DNA of 64,000 bases from an uncultured Pseudomonadales bacterium (GTDB taxonomy: Bacteria > Pseudomonadota > Gammaproteobacteria > Pseudomonadales > Azotimanducaceae): assembly GCA_958296025.1 (NCBI GenBank), contig OY282430.1, forward strand, positions 2,046,001 through 2,110,000, given 5' to 3'. Shown here piece by piece: positions 30,887 through 39,006 of this stretch (positions within the stretch are counted from its first letter, which is position 1; each line of letters starts with the position of its first letter). Position numbers and translations under genes: made by a program. The notes below the pieces were generated by a model, which saw only the letters and a program-made list of their open reading frames with translations, did not search any database and was not told where the DNA came from.

Positions 30887-32143
30887 ATGGCGGAAGCGAC
30901 TCAGCGGGCCGCGTTTTCGGGAACGACGGCGCCGGCCTTTACGGAAACGCTGCTGCAACGGGTGCATCGGTTGAAGGACGCCATCCGTGAAGGCGGCGAC
31001 GAAGCGCAGCAGGTTCGCCACCTGCCGACGGAAACCGCCAAAACACTGATCGACGAAGGACTGTACCGCTTCACCCTGCCCCACGAACTCGGCGGCGAGA
31101 ACGCCAACGTGCGGGAAACCATCGAGGTGCTCGAAGCTGTCGCCGCCATCGACGGCTCGGTGGGTTGGAACCTCATGATCGGCTCCGAGATCAACGCCAT
31201 CGCCGCCGGCGGCATGGACCCGGACATCGCCCGCACGGTCTATGTCGAAAACCCCCGCATCATCATGTGCGGCGGCGGCGGTCCAGGCACCAAGCCTTCC
31301 TTCGCCGTCAAGCAGAAGGACGGCAGCTACCTAGTCTCCGGCCAAGTCACCTTCCAAAGCGGCTGCCACAACGCCGAATGGTGCTTCATGGCGGCACCCA
31401 TCATTGAAGAAGGCGAACCCATAACGGGCGAAGACGGCAACCCCGTCATCCGCATGTGGTTCCTGCACCGCAGCGAATGGGAAATCGTGGACACTTGGCA
31501 CATGGCCGGTTTGCGCGGCTCCGGTAGCCACGACGTGTTGGCGAATGGCGCGAGGGTGCCGGAGCATCTGGCGCGGGTGGAGCTCTTCAGCCTGCCGGCC
31601 CACTACGACAATCCGGTCTTCCGCATCCCCGTGGCCTTGCGGCTTTCCTTCAACAAGGCGGCCGTGGCCCTCGGCGTGGCCCGGGGTGCCTTGGACGCCT
31701 TCGCCGACATCGCCCAAGACAAGATCCCCCTGCTCTCCGCCTCCGCGTTGAAGGACAAGCCCATCGCCCACTATCGTGTGGGCGAAGGGGAAGCCAATCT
31801 ACGCGCGGCCCGGGCCTTCCTGATGGAAACCATGGAGGACGTGGCGGCGGAGCTTGCCGCCGGCGCCCCCACCCCGGGGCCGGAGACCACCAAGCTGGCC
31901 CGCTTGGCCTGCACCCATGCGGCCAATGTGGCCATGCATGTGGTCGATAGTGTCCACAACGCGGCCGGCACGACCAGCCTGCGCATGGACTGCCCCCTGG
32001 AGCGCAAGCTGCGCGACGCGCACGGCTGCGCCACGCACCGCTGGGTGGCCCATCCGCTGTATGCCGAGATTGGCAAGATGTACTTGGGGCACGCCGGCCT
32101 GCCGGAACTCTCCGGCGAGGGCGAACCCCAAGTCAGCAAATAG
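30887..32143 (+). CDS. acyl-CoA dehydrogenase-fold flavoprotein (HsaA-like monooxygenase type)
   Basis: Flavin-dependent enzyme of the acyl-CoA dehydrogenase superfamily. The pattern LPTETAKTLIDEGLYRFTLPHELGGENA, AAIDGSVGWNLMIGSEI, VSGQVTFQSGCHNAEWCFMAAP and DTWHMAGLRGSGSHDVLANGARVPE is that of group D flavin monooxygenases such as HsaA, which need a separate flavin reductase. The C-terminal SVHNAAGTTSLRMDCPLERKLRDAHGCATHRWVAHPLYAEIGKMYLG also fits. The 418-residue reading starts at 30887 after AGGGGGAA. It opens an operon with DUF1330, aldehyde dehydrogenase and SnoaL-like genes, so a catabolic hydroxylation is likely; the substrate is unknown and no reductase is encoded here. Confidence 0.82.
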   Translation: MAEATQRAAFSGTTAPAFTETLLQRVHRLKDAIREGGDEAQQVRHLPTETAKTLIDEGLYRFTLPHELGGENANVRETIEVLEAVAAIDGSVGWNLMIGSEINAIAAGGMDPDIARTVYVENPRIIMCGGGGPGTKPSFAVKQKDGSYLVSGQVTFQSGCHNAEWCFMAAPIIEEGEPITGEDGNPVIRMWFLHRSEWEIVDTWHMAGLRGSGSHDVLANGARVPEHLARVELFSLPAHYDNPVFRIPVALRLSFNKAAVALGVARGALDAFADIAQDKIPLLSASALKDKPIAHYRVGEGEANLRAARAFLMETMEDVAAELAAGAPTPGPETTKLARLACTHAANVAMHVVDSVHNAAGTTSLRMDCPLERKLRDAHGCATHRWVAHPLYAEIGKMYLGHAGLPELSGEGEPQVSK

Positions 32144-32153
32144 GCCAAGGACA

Positions 32154-32183
32154 TTGGCGGCAGCGCCTCGGTGCTGCCGCCAA
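32154..32183 (+). terminator. intercistronic 13-pair hairpin
   Basis: TTGGCGGCAGCGC and GTGCTGCCGCCAA pair fully (one G-U) around the loop CTCG, 10 bp after the flavoprotein stop and 39 bp before the DUF1330 start. No U-run follows, so partial termination, processing or 3' protection of the upstream message is more likely than full termination. Confidence 0.55.
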
Positions 32184-32222
32184 ACACCCCAAGAACCCCA
32201 AAACCGCAACGAGGATAAACCC

Positions 32223-32519
32223 ATGGCAGGCTATTTCATCGCCCAGTACAAGGTGAACGATCCCGCTCTGTACAAGGAATATCAGGGCGGCGCCGGTCCC
32301 ACCATCCAAGCCCACGGAGGCGAGTTGGTGATTTTTGACGTCGCCGCCGAAACCATCGAAGGCGCACCCCCAGGCCCGCAAACCGTGGTCCTGAAGTTCG
32401 AATCCGCACAAGCCGCCAAGGCTTGGTATGCGTCCGAGGAGTACCAAGCCGTGGTCGGCAAGCGGCTGGCGGCCACCGAAGGGTTCGCCGTCATCTCGCA
32501 AAGCATGAATTTGGGATAA
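32223..32519 (+). CDS. DUF1330 domain protein
   Basis: Small dimeric alpha/beta barrel protein of 98 residues. MAGYFIAQYKVNDPALYKEYQGGAGPTIQAHGGELV and LKFESAQAAKAWYASEEYQAV are the DUF1330 core. The biochemical role of the family is unknown to me; members often sit in catabolic operons. Here it lies between the flavoprotein and aldehyde dehydrogenase genes, with hairpins on both sides. The ATG at 32223 is preceded by AACGAGGAT. Confidence 0.88.
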   Translation: MAGYFIAQYKVNDPALYKEYQGGAGPTIQAHGGELVIFDVAAETIEGAPPGPQTVVLKFESAQAAKAWYASEEYQAVVGKRLAATEGFAVISQSMNLG

Positions 32520-32544
32520 GCAGACCCAAACGACCAAGAACTTC

Positions 32545-32562
32545 GGCGCGGCATCCCGCGCC
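32545..32562 (+). other. intercistronic 7-pair GC hairpin
   Basis: GGCGCGG and CCGCGCC flank CATC, followed 10 bases later by the GGAGG ribosome site of the aldehyde dehydrogenase gene. It could mark a processing point or affect initiation; the short stem may also be chance in GC-rich DNA. Confidence 0.35.
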
Positions 32563-32582
32563 TAACGAACGGAGGAAACGCC

Positions 32583-34016
32583 ATGGGCAATCGACAGAAG
32601 TTCTACATCGACGGTGAGTGGGTGCAGCCCTCCACCGGCACGACCCTCGAGGTCATCAATCCGGCCACCGAGGAGGTCATCGACGTCATCGCGCTGGGCG
32701 GGCCGGCCGATGTGGACAAGGCGGTGACCGCCGCCAAGGCCGCTTTCGAGACCTACGCACAAAGTAGCCGGGATGAGCGGGTGGCCCTGCTGGAGCGCAT
32801 CATCGCCACCTACAGCGCCCGCATGGGCGAGGTGGCGGCGGTCATCAGCGAGGAGATGGGCGCCCCCATGCCGTTGGCCAGGGCGGCCCAAGCGCCGGCC
32901 GGCCTCGGCCATTTCATAACCATCTTGGAAGTGCTCAAGAACTACCCATTCGAGGAGGACATCGGCACCTCCCACATCATCAAGGAGCCGGCCGGCGTGT
33001 GCGGCTTCATCACCCCTTGGAACTGGCCGATCAACCAGATCACCTGCAAGGTGGCCCCGGCCTTGGCGGCCGGCTGCACCATGGTGCTGAAGCCATCCGA
33101 GGTGGCGCCCTTCAACGCCATCCTGTTCGCCGAGGTGATGGATGAGGCCGGCGTGCCGCCGGGCGTGTTCAACCTGGTGAACGGGGACGGCCCCACGGTC
33201 GGCGTGGCGCTATCCTCCCATCCGGACATCGACATGATGTCCTTCACCGGCTCCACCCGGGCCGGTGTCGAAGTGGCCAGGAACGCCGCACCCACGGTCA
33301 AGCGAGTGGCCCAGGAGCTGGGTGGCAAGTCCGCCAACATCATCCTGGACGACGCCGACTTCCAACAGGCCATCGCCCGGGACCTGTTCGGCCTGTGCAT
33401 GAACTCCGGCCAGTCCTGCAACGCGCCCACAAGGATGTTGGTGCCCAGGGAACGCATGGACGAAGCCGCCGCCATCGCCAAGGCCGCCGCCGACAACCTG
33501 AAGGTGGGAGACCCCAAGGCCAAAGGCACCACCATCGGCCCGGTGGTTTCCGAAGCTCAGTTCAACAAGATTCAGGGCTTGATCGAAAAGGGCATCGCCG
33601 AAGGCGCCAAGTTGGAGACCGGCGGCCCAGGCCGTCCTGACGGACTGAACCAAGGCTACTACGTCAAGCCCACGGTGTTCTCCCATGTGACCAACGACAT
33701 GACCATTGCCCGGGAGGAGATCTTCGGCCCGGTGCTTTCCCTGATCGGCTACCGGGACGATGAGGACGCTGTGCGCATCGCCAACGACACCGTCTATGGC
33801 CTTTCCGGCTACATCTCCTCCGGGGACCGGGAGCGGGCAAAGGCTCTGGCCCGGCGCATGCGCACGGGCAACGTCCATTTGAATGGCGCCTCGGTCGATA
33901 ACAAGGCGCCCTTTGGCGGCTACAAGCAGTCCGGGAACGGCCGCGAGTGGGGCGTTCACGGCTTTGAGGAGTTCCTGGAGGTTAAGGCCATCATGGGCTA
34001 TTCGGCGGCCAGCTGA
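32583..34016 (+). CDS. aldehyde dehydrogenase (NAD(P)+)
   Basis: Oxidises an aldehyde to the acid; 477 residues. MGNRQKFYIDGEWVQPSTG, then FITPWNWPINQITCKVAPALAAG, catalytic Glu245 in QELGGKSANIIL, nucleophile Cys279 in NSGQSCNAPTRM, and REEIFGPVLSLIGY. The C-terminal PFGGYKQSGNGREWGVHGFEEFLEVKA is typical of broad-specificity ALDHs. A strong ribosome site (GGAGGAAACGCC) precedes ATG 32583. Third in the catabolic operon; it likely oxidises an aldehyde released by the upstream pathway. Confidence 0.95.
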   Translation: MGNRQKFYIDGEWVQPSTGTTLEVINPATEEVIDVIALGGPADVDKAVTAAKAAFETYAQSSRDERVALLERIIATYSARMGEVAAVISEEMGAPMPLARAAQAPAGLGHFITILEVLKNYPFEEDIGTSHIIKEPAGVCGFITPWNWPINQITCKVAPALAAGCTMVLKPSEVAPFNAILFAEVMDEAGVPPGVFNLVNGDGPTVGVALSSHPDIDMMSFTGSTRAGVEVARNAAPTVKRVAQELGGKSANIILDDADFQQAIARDLFGLCMNSGQSCNAPTRMLVPRERMDEAAAIAKAAADNLKVGDPKAKGTTIGPVVSEAQFNKIQGLIEKGIAEGAKLETGGPGRPDGLNQGYYVKPTVFSHVTNDMTIAREEIFGPVLSLIGYRDDEDAVRIANDTVYGLSGYISSGDRERAKALARRMRTGNVHLNGASVDNKAPFGGYKQSGNGREWGVHGFEEFLEVKAIMGYSAAS

Positions 34017-34025
34017 CCGCCCGCC

Positions 34026-34442
34026 GTGTCGGACCAACGCACAGCGGACCGCATCGCCCTGCAGGACGTGATGTTGAAGTACGCCGCCGGCGTCGATGAT
34101 CGGGACTTCGATCTGTACCGCTCCTGCTTCGCCGACGACGTCAAGGTGGTGGGTTTCGGCGAGCAAACGGTGCATGGGGCGGACGCTTGGCTCGACTTCG
34201 TCAAAGCCGCCATGGAGCAGTACGGCCCCACCCAGCACATGCTGGGGCCGCAGCTGGCCACGGTGGATGGGGACCGGGCCAGGGCGCGCACCGACGTGCA
34301 GGCCCTGCACTATCTCAAGGAACGCGAAGGCGCCACCCTGACCCTCTGGGCCACCTATAAGTCCGACCTGAGGCGCATCGACGGCGAGTGGCGAATCGTG
34401 CGCCACGAACTGATCCGCCGCGGCGTCAAGATCGACGGCTGA
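34026..34442 (+). CDS. SnoaL-like / nuclear transport factor 2-fold protein
   Basis: NTF2-like cone-fold protein of 138 residues: IALQDVMLKYAAGVDDRDFDLYRSCFADDVKVVGFG and a C-terminal LTLWATYKSDLRRIDGEWRIVRHELIRRG. Members bind small hydrophobic ligands; some act as isomerases or dehydratases, others only bind. Start is GTG at 34026, nine bases after the aldehyde dehydrogenase stop, so it belongs to the same operon. Its substrate is unknown. Confidence 0.85.
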   Translation: MSDQRTADRIALQDVMLKYAAGVDDRDFDLYRSCFADDVKVVGFGEQTVHGADAWLDFVKAAMEQYGPTQHMLGPQLATVDGDRARARTDVQALHYLKEREGATLTLWATYKSDLRRIDGEWRIVRHELIRRGVKIDG

Positions 34443-34559
34443 GCGGAGCCCGGTCTCTGCGCCACAAGGGACGCCTTGAGAAGCGGCCTTTTTGCAAGGA
34501 TGCCGGCCAAATCCGTTCCAACGCCGACAGTGGGCGCGGATGAGGCCGTTCTGGACGTG

Positions 34560-35171
34560 ATGGAAGCACCGGGCATCGATTCCCAGCCGAAGACGGGCGT
34601 CACCGGAATCGTCCTCTGCGGCGGACGCGGAAGGCGCCTGCAGGGCGCCGACAAGCCTTTGCTGCGCTGGCGGGGGGAAACCTTGATTGCCCAAGTGGTG
34701 CGCCGGCTGCGGCCGCAGGTCGATGGGATCCTCATCAGCGCCAACCGTAATCTGGACGCCTACCGGCGCTTGGCGCCGGTGGTGGAGGATCAGTTGCCGG
34801 ACCATCAAGGCCCGCTGGCTGGAGTCGCCGCGGCGCTCAGCAAATGCACCACGCCCTGGGCGGTGGTGTGCCCCGGAGATGCGCCCCTGATCCCAGCGGA
34901 TCTGGTTGAGCGCCTAGCTGTCGCCGTCGGCGCTGCATCTTCCGACCCTATCCCCGCCGCCTTCTCACGGGTGGGCCAACGACGCCACTACCTGCACTGC
35001 TTGCTGCGCCGCGATGTTGACGCACATTTGCAGCGCCACTTGGCCGCCGGCCACCGCGACGCCAAAGGCTGGCTGGAAACCCTCAACGCCGCCGAAGCGG
35101 ATTTTCCCGGCCAAGAGGACGCCTTCCGCAACTTCAACGAAGCCCGGGATTTCGCCGAAAGTTCCAATTGA
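34560..35171 (+). CDS. mobA: molybdenum cofactor guanylyltransferase
   Basis: Transfers GMP to molybdopterin to form the MGD cofactor. The nucleotidyltransferase signature GVTGIVLCGGRGRRLQGADKPLLRW is near the N terminus, followed by ILISANRNLDAYRRL, VEDQLPDHQGPLAGVAAAL and VVCPGDAPLIPADLVERL. I start at MEAPGIDSQ (203 residues), near the usual length; ATG 34500 and TTG 34476 are in-frame alternatives. No molybdoenzyme is visible in the window. It ends in a 280-bp gap before the convergent bfr gene. Confidence 0.88.
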   Translation: MEAPGIDSQPKTGVTGIVLCGGRGRRLQGADKPLLRWRGETLIAQVVRRLRPQVDGILISANRNLDAYRRLAPVVEDQLPDHQGPLAGVAAALSKCTTPWAVVCPGDAPLIPADLVERLAVAVGAASSDPIPAAFSRVGQRRHYLHCLLRRDVDAHLQRHLAAGHRDAKGWLETLNAAEADFPGQEDAFRNFNEARDFAESSN

Positions 35172-35312
35172 TGGCCGGATTTCCGGGAAACAGCCCGCAT
35201 CGTTGCGCCGAAGGGCGCCGCACACATCGAGACCCTGCGCTCTCTAGGCGCATCAAGCGCCCGGACGGCACGGACCGGTGACTCCTTGGGTCCAGGCACC
35301 TCGTTTCCGACC

Positions 35313-35338
35313 CGGCCCGAAGGGCCGAGCCCGTTTTT
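35313..35338 (+). terminator. intrinsic terminator after mobA
   Basis: CGGCCC-GAA-GGGCCG forms a 6-bp GC stem, followed by AGCCCG and TTTTT. About 70 bp further an AAAAAACGGCTC stretch is close to the reverse complement of the segment GAGCCCGTTTTT, so the gap between the convergent mobA and bfr genes may hold a bidirectional terminator. Confidence 0.5.
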
Positions 35339-35451
35339 CCGCCGGCCGCGTTGGCGCTCGCTTACGTGACTCGGCCACACCACGCTCGCGCCGCCTTGCT
35401 GGACGAAAAAACGGCTCTCGGCAGAGACCGCTCAGATAGTGTTAACAGGCC

Positions 35452-35922
35452 CTAGTGCATGTGGGACTGAATATAGTTCTCGATGCCCACCTTGTCGATC
35501 AGGCCCAGCTGGGTCTCCAGCCAATCCACATGCTCCTCCTCGGAATCCAAAATGCTGCGGAACAACTGGCGAGAGACGTAGTCTCCGCAGCCCTCGCAGT
35601 AGGCGATGGCGTCGCGCAGCGTGGGCATGGCCTCCATCTCCAAGGCCAGATCGCACTGCAACATCTCTTCGGTGTGCTGGCCGATGCGCAGGCGGCCGAG
35701 ATCCTGCAGGTTGGGCAAGCCCTCCAGGAACAGGATGCGCTCCATCAGGGCGTCGGCATGCTTCATCTCGTCAACGGACCCCTCACGCTCCTTCTCCGCC
35801 AAGCGGTGGATGCCCCAATCCGCAAACATCTTGGCGTGCAGGAAGTATTGATTGATGGCGGTGAGTTCGTTCTTGAGCACCCGGTTGAGGTGGACGATGA
35901 CTTCGGTTTGCATGGGCTGCAT
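35452..35922 (-). CDS. bfr: bacterioferritin
   Basis: Haem-containing iron storage protein forming 24-mers. MQPMQTEVIVHLNRVLKNELTAINQYFLHAKMF and DEMKHADALMERILFLEGLPNLQDLGRL are diagnostic: Met53 would bind haem, while Glu19, Glu52 and His55 fit the ferroxidase centre. The ATG at 35922 has AAGGAG six bases upstream; the open frame to 35970 is not needed. Length 156 residues. It is divergent from bfd across an AT-rich region with a Fur-like sequence. Confidence 0.97.
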   Translation of the reverse strand: MQPMQTEVIVHLNRVLKNELTAINQYFLHAKMFADWGIHRLAEKEREGSVDEMKHADALMERILFLEGLPNLQDLGRLRIGQHTEEMLQCDLALEMEAMPTLRDAIAYCEGCGDYVSRQLFRSILDSEEEHVDWLETQLGLIDKVGIENYIQSHMH

Positions 35923-36063
35923 GGCTGGCTCCTTAGCGATGGCTGGTGATGAGTTTTGATGATGCGCCAAATGACGCCATGTGTCAAGCGTAACTTATTG
36001 TTTTATAAATGAAAATTCCTATCGGAAGAAAATTGAAGCGGCAACGAAATTTTTGTTGCAATT

Positions 36064-36080
36064 AAAAATGCCTATCATTT
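36064..36080. promoter_or_regulatory. Fur-box-like sequence between bfr and bfd
   Basis: AAAAATGCCTATCATTT lies 13 bp before the bfd ATG within an unusually AT-rich gap (35990-36085). The ATCATT half and imperfect palindromy resemble Fur sites; AATTCCTATC at 36015 is a weaker second candidate. bfd is normally iron-repressed, which fits a Fur site here. The assignment is by eye. Confidence 0.4.
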
Positions 36081-36092
36081 AGAATTCCCCGC

Positions 36093-36278
36093 ATGTACAT
36101 TTGCCTGTGCCAAGCCGTCACCGACACGGACATCCGCCAAGCCGCCGACAACGGAGCGACGGACATCCATCAACTCATTGAAGCCCTAGGTGTCGGCAAC
36201 AACTGCGGTGCCTGCCTGGAGGCGGCGCAATCCATCGTGGATGCGCAGTTGGCCGGTCAATTGGCCTACGCCGCCTGA
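36093..36278 (+). CDS. bfd: bacterioferritin-associated ferredoxin
   Basis: Small [2Fe-2S] protein that reduces bacterioferritin iron so it can be released. In 61 residues it has the full BFD ligand set: Cys4 and Cys6 in MYICLCQAVTD, Cys38 and Cys41 in VGNNCGACLEAA. The helix-turn-helix pattern DTDIRQAADNGATDIHQL is typical. Divergent from bfr. Confidence 0.95.
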   Translation: MYICLCQAVTDTDIRQAADNGATDIHQLIEALGVGNNCGACLEAAQSIVDAQLAGQLAYAA

Positions 36279-36369
36279 CAACGGCGCCATCCTAGCCGTT
36301 CAACCCACCAATTCTTGCGGAACTCTAGCGTTCGGCGGTGCTTCACCCTCGCGTTCTGCGCAAGGGCAA

Positions 36370-37491
36370 TCAATCGTCGGCCACGAATATCTGCCATTTT
36401 CCCGGCCCTGCGCTTCTGCGGACCTTGGCCGTGCGCACCCGCTCCGGGATAAAGCCCGCCTCGGCGAGTTCCTTCCCGAAATCGCACTCCGCGTAATCCA
36501 ACCAGAACAGTTCGTGGTTGTGGTACCGATCCCAAGCCCGCTCCGCCTGCTGCCACGGCGTCTTGTGGGCGAACAGCAGGTCGATGTCCTGATGCACCAC
36601 AATGCCCCCCGGAGCGAGCAGGCGCCGGCTCTCCCGGGCCACCGCCCGGCGGCCATCGCTGGAGATTTCGTGCAGCAGGTTGTGGGAAACCACCAAGTCG
36701 AAGCGCCCGTCGGGAAACGAGGTGCGGGTAGCGTCCATCTGATGGAAATGGACCGGATGGCCTAGGCATTCGGCCCGGGCGAAGGCGTAGCGCAGCATGG
36801 AGGACCCCAAGTCGATGGCGTGGACCTCCGCCTCAGGAAACTCCTCGGCATAAACCACCGAGGCGCCTCCAGCGGAACAGCCCATGTCCAGCACCCGCTT
36901 GGGCATCCAACCGGGCCGATCCTCGGCCAGGAAGTCCAGCACGCTGCCGGCCTTGGATTCCCGAGCCCCAATGCCCTGCCCCATGGAATACAGGCGCCCG
37001 CCCATCTCGTAGTAGGCACCGGCCAGCACATCCCGGCCCTGGGGGTCCTCAGGGACATAGCTGTGCGGCTGCAAGTGGATGCCAACGCCAGTGTAGGCCG
37101 GGTCCGGCTCGAAGTCCGGGTCCAGATGCAGGCCGCCCTTGCGCGTCGGCGCCACCATGCGCCGTTGCGCCTCGGCCTCCAAGCGCACCTGATCCCGATA
37201 GATGGGTTCGGCCACAGCGGTCCACATCAGTTCCTGGGAACTGCGGTTAATGGCCGACCAATAGCGCCAGAAGCGGGACATGGAAAAGGCTTCCAGCGCT
37301 TCGGCGCGATTGGCCGGCGCCGCGCCCTGGGCGGCCGCAAAGGCCGGCACGCCTTCGGTCCGGTAGGCCAGCCCGTTGCCGGAGCGCAGGGGACCGGCGA
37401 CCTGCCGCTTCAGCGCCAGAACGAAGCGCGCCCGGGCGCTGTCCTCCCCGTTCTGCCGGGCCAGCATGTCATGGGTCAGATGATAGACCAT
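36370..37491 (-). CDS. class I SAM-dependent methyltransferase
   Basis: Rossmann-fold methyltransferase of 373 residues. Motif I is VLDMGCSAGGASVVYAEEFP, then EVHAIDLGSSMLRYAFARAE, MDATRTSFPDGRFDLVVSHNLLHEIS and LAPGGIVVHQDIDLLF. About 190 residues precede the methyltransferase fold; they include a helical part and HLQPHSYVPEDPQGRDVLAGAYYEMGG, which I do not recognise as a named domain. The product acceptor is unknown. It is divergent from the selenoprotein gene with about 390 bp between, so a shared control region is possible. Confidence 0.85.
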   Translation of the reverse strand: MVYHLTHDMLARQNGEDSARARFVLALKRQVAGPLRSGNGLAYRTEGVPAFAAAQGAAPANRAEALEAFSMSRFWRYWSAINRSSQELMWTAVAEPIYRDQVRLEAEAQRRMVAPTRKGGLHLDPDFEPDPAYTGVGIHLQPHSYVPEDPQGRDVLAGAYYEMGGRLYSMGQGIGARESKAGSVLDFLAEDRPGWMPKRVLDMGCSAGGASVVYAEEFPEAEVHAIDLGSSMLRYAFARAECLGHPVHFHQMDATRTSFPDGRFDLVVSHNLLHEISSDGRRAVARESRRLLAPGGIVVHQDIDLLFAHKTPWQQAERAWDRYHNHELFWLDYAECDFGKELAEAGFIPERVRTAKVRRSAGPGKWQIFVADD

Positions 37492-37883
37492 CGCTGTTCT
37501 CCTTCAATGACGCGGAACGACTCAAGCCAATCCGCACAATCTCCCCAACGCCGCCCCGCCGCCGCCGCCTTGGGCCGCCACGGACGCTTGCATAGCGGCG
37601 ATGTCCTAGTACAGGACGCGCAACACCCAGGCAAGCAACGCCTCGTGCTGGGCGACCCGGCGCCTAGCGGCCTCGGAATGATGCTCGTCATTCATGTCGG
37701 ATGGCCTTGCCCGGATTCGCCAAGAGGGTCTTGCAATGTATTCCGATCACAACAGCATGGCAAGCGGACCCCGGCCGCGCCGAGTTTCAGGCTGCGCATC
37801 ACTCAGAACCATTCCAAAGCGCTTGACCTTCCCTCCAAGATGATGCACAACGCTAGCAACGAGTCGCCATCCCGCATGACGCC
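37492..37883. other. divergent intergenic region (methyltransferase / selenoprotein)
   Basis: About 390 bp with no convincing gene. Short frames here are shadows. I see no strong -10/-35 pair or known operator; it probably holds the promoters of both flanking genes. Confidence 0.5.
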
Positions 37884-38825
37884 ATGTCCGAACCCAACGA
37901 TCCGGTCGATTACATCGCCCGCACCCAGAAGCAGTACGCCAACCTGGGCTATCCCCCCTACCGTTGGATCCGCAACGAAGGCCGGCCGCCATTCACCCCG
38001 CTAAAAAAGCCCCTAAGCGAATCCCGTTTAGGGCTGGTGGGGTCCGGCGGCATCTACCGGTCCGGCCAAGTGGCCTTTCATTACCGCGACGACTTCAGCT
38101 TTCGCGTCATCGCCTCGGATACGCCGGTTAGTGAACTGCGGGCCACTCACTTCGCCTATGACCTAGGAGACGCCAGGCGCGACCCCAATAGCGTTTTTCC
38201 CCTGGAAATCCTGCGCAGCCTAGCGGCGCAAGGGCGCATCGGGGAACTTGGGCCGAACGCTTACGCCTTCATGGGGGGCATCTACTCCGCCCGCCTCGTG
38301 CGCGACAAGCTGGCGCCGGCCATCGCCGAGCGCTTGGTCAAGGACGAGGTGGATGCGGCGCTCCTAGTGCCCGTCTGACCGGTCTGCCATCAGTCCGTCG
38401 GATTGATCGCAAGGGAGGTGGAGCGCAGGGGCGTCGCCACCGTCTCCCTTTCCTGCGCCTGGTCGATCACCCAGTCGGTCAGTCCGCCCAGGGCGGTTTT
38501 TCTCGACTTCCCACTGGGCCGCACGGCCGGGCCGCCGGGCGACAAAGCCTTGCAAGGACGCATCTTGCTGGATGCGCTGAACACCTTGGAGACCATGGAG
38601 GAACCTGGCGAAATCCGTGCCCTGCCCCACCGCTGGCCGAACGGCGACGGTTGGAAGGAGCGGGCCAGGCACCCACCGGCCAAGGCGAACGAGGCGTCAA
38701 TCGATGACCGCGTAGGGCGTTCGCCAACGCCTCAGTACCAGATCGAGGAAGACCGAACGGCGGCGCAAAGCCGCTTGGCCGCCGGCGGCTGCCCCGACTG
38801 CGTGTTTTTGGCCGAAGGGGCTTAG
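37884..38825 (+). CDS. GrdB/PrdB-like selenoprotein with in-frame UGA (Sec165)
   Basis: Member of the glycine/sarcosine/betaine/D-proline reductase selenoprotein B-like family. The first part, [22 protein letters not shown] to [11 protein letters not shown], ends at TGA 38376-38378. The same frame continues [55 protein letters not shown] and a CPDC tail at residues 303-306, to TAG 38823-38825. Read through, it is 313 residues with Sec165-Pro-Val-Cys168, a redox motif where homologues have Sec or Cys. The second part has no suitable start codon of its own. A SECIS-like hairpin follows the UGA. Its role in an apparently aerobic bacterium is unknown; a thiol/selenol reductase is plausible. Sec machinery is not in the window. 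Confidence 0.87.
38385..38411 (+). promoter_or_regulatory. candidate bacterial SECIS element
   Basis: Starting seven bases after the UGA, TGCCATCAGTCC pairs with GGATTGATCGCA: eleven of twelve positions pair, counting one G-U, with one C-C mismatch, closing on the loop GUC. The G and U of the loop lie 19-20 bases after the UGA, within the range for SelB-bound bacterial SECIS hairpins. Confidence 0.7.
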
Positions 38826-39006
38826 AACCCCCCTCACCCACCTTCAGCCGTCCCGCTGGCGACAGCCGCCCATTTCGATGGCGCCGGCGCACGACGCCGC
38901 AACCGGCCAGCGACGCGGCGGGGTTCTGCAACCAGCGTCCGAATTTCCATTGGCGTCCGGGTTTCCACCAACAGGGTCCGGGGAATGGATTGGCGGGCGA
39001 CATCGC

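Noticed and set aside
33210-34808. Long minus-strand open frame (532 codons) opposite the aldehyde dehydrogenase
   Set aside because: It is a GC-driven shadow with no family motifs; the plus-strand genes have catalytic residues and ribosome sites.
37876-38375. Treating the 164-codon frame before the TGA as a complete short protein
   Set aside because: It stops just before the conserved redox motif, and the downstream frame continues the same family sequence without its own start.
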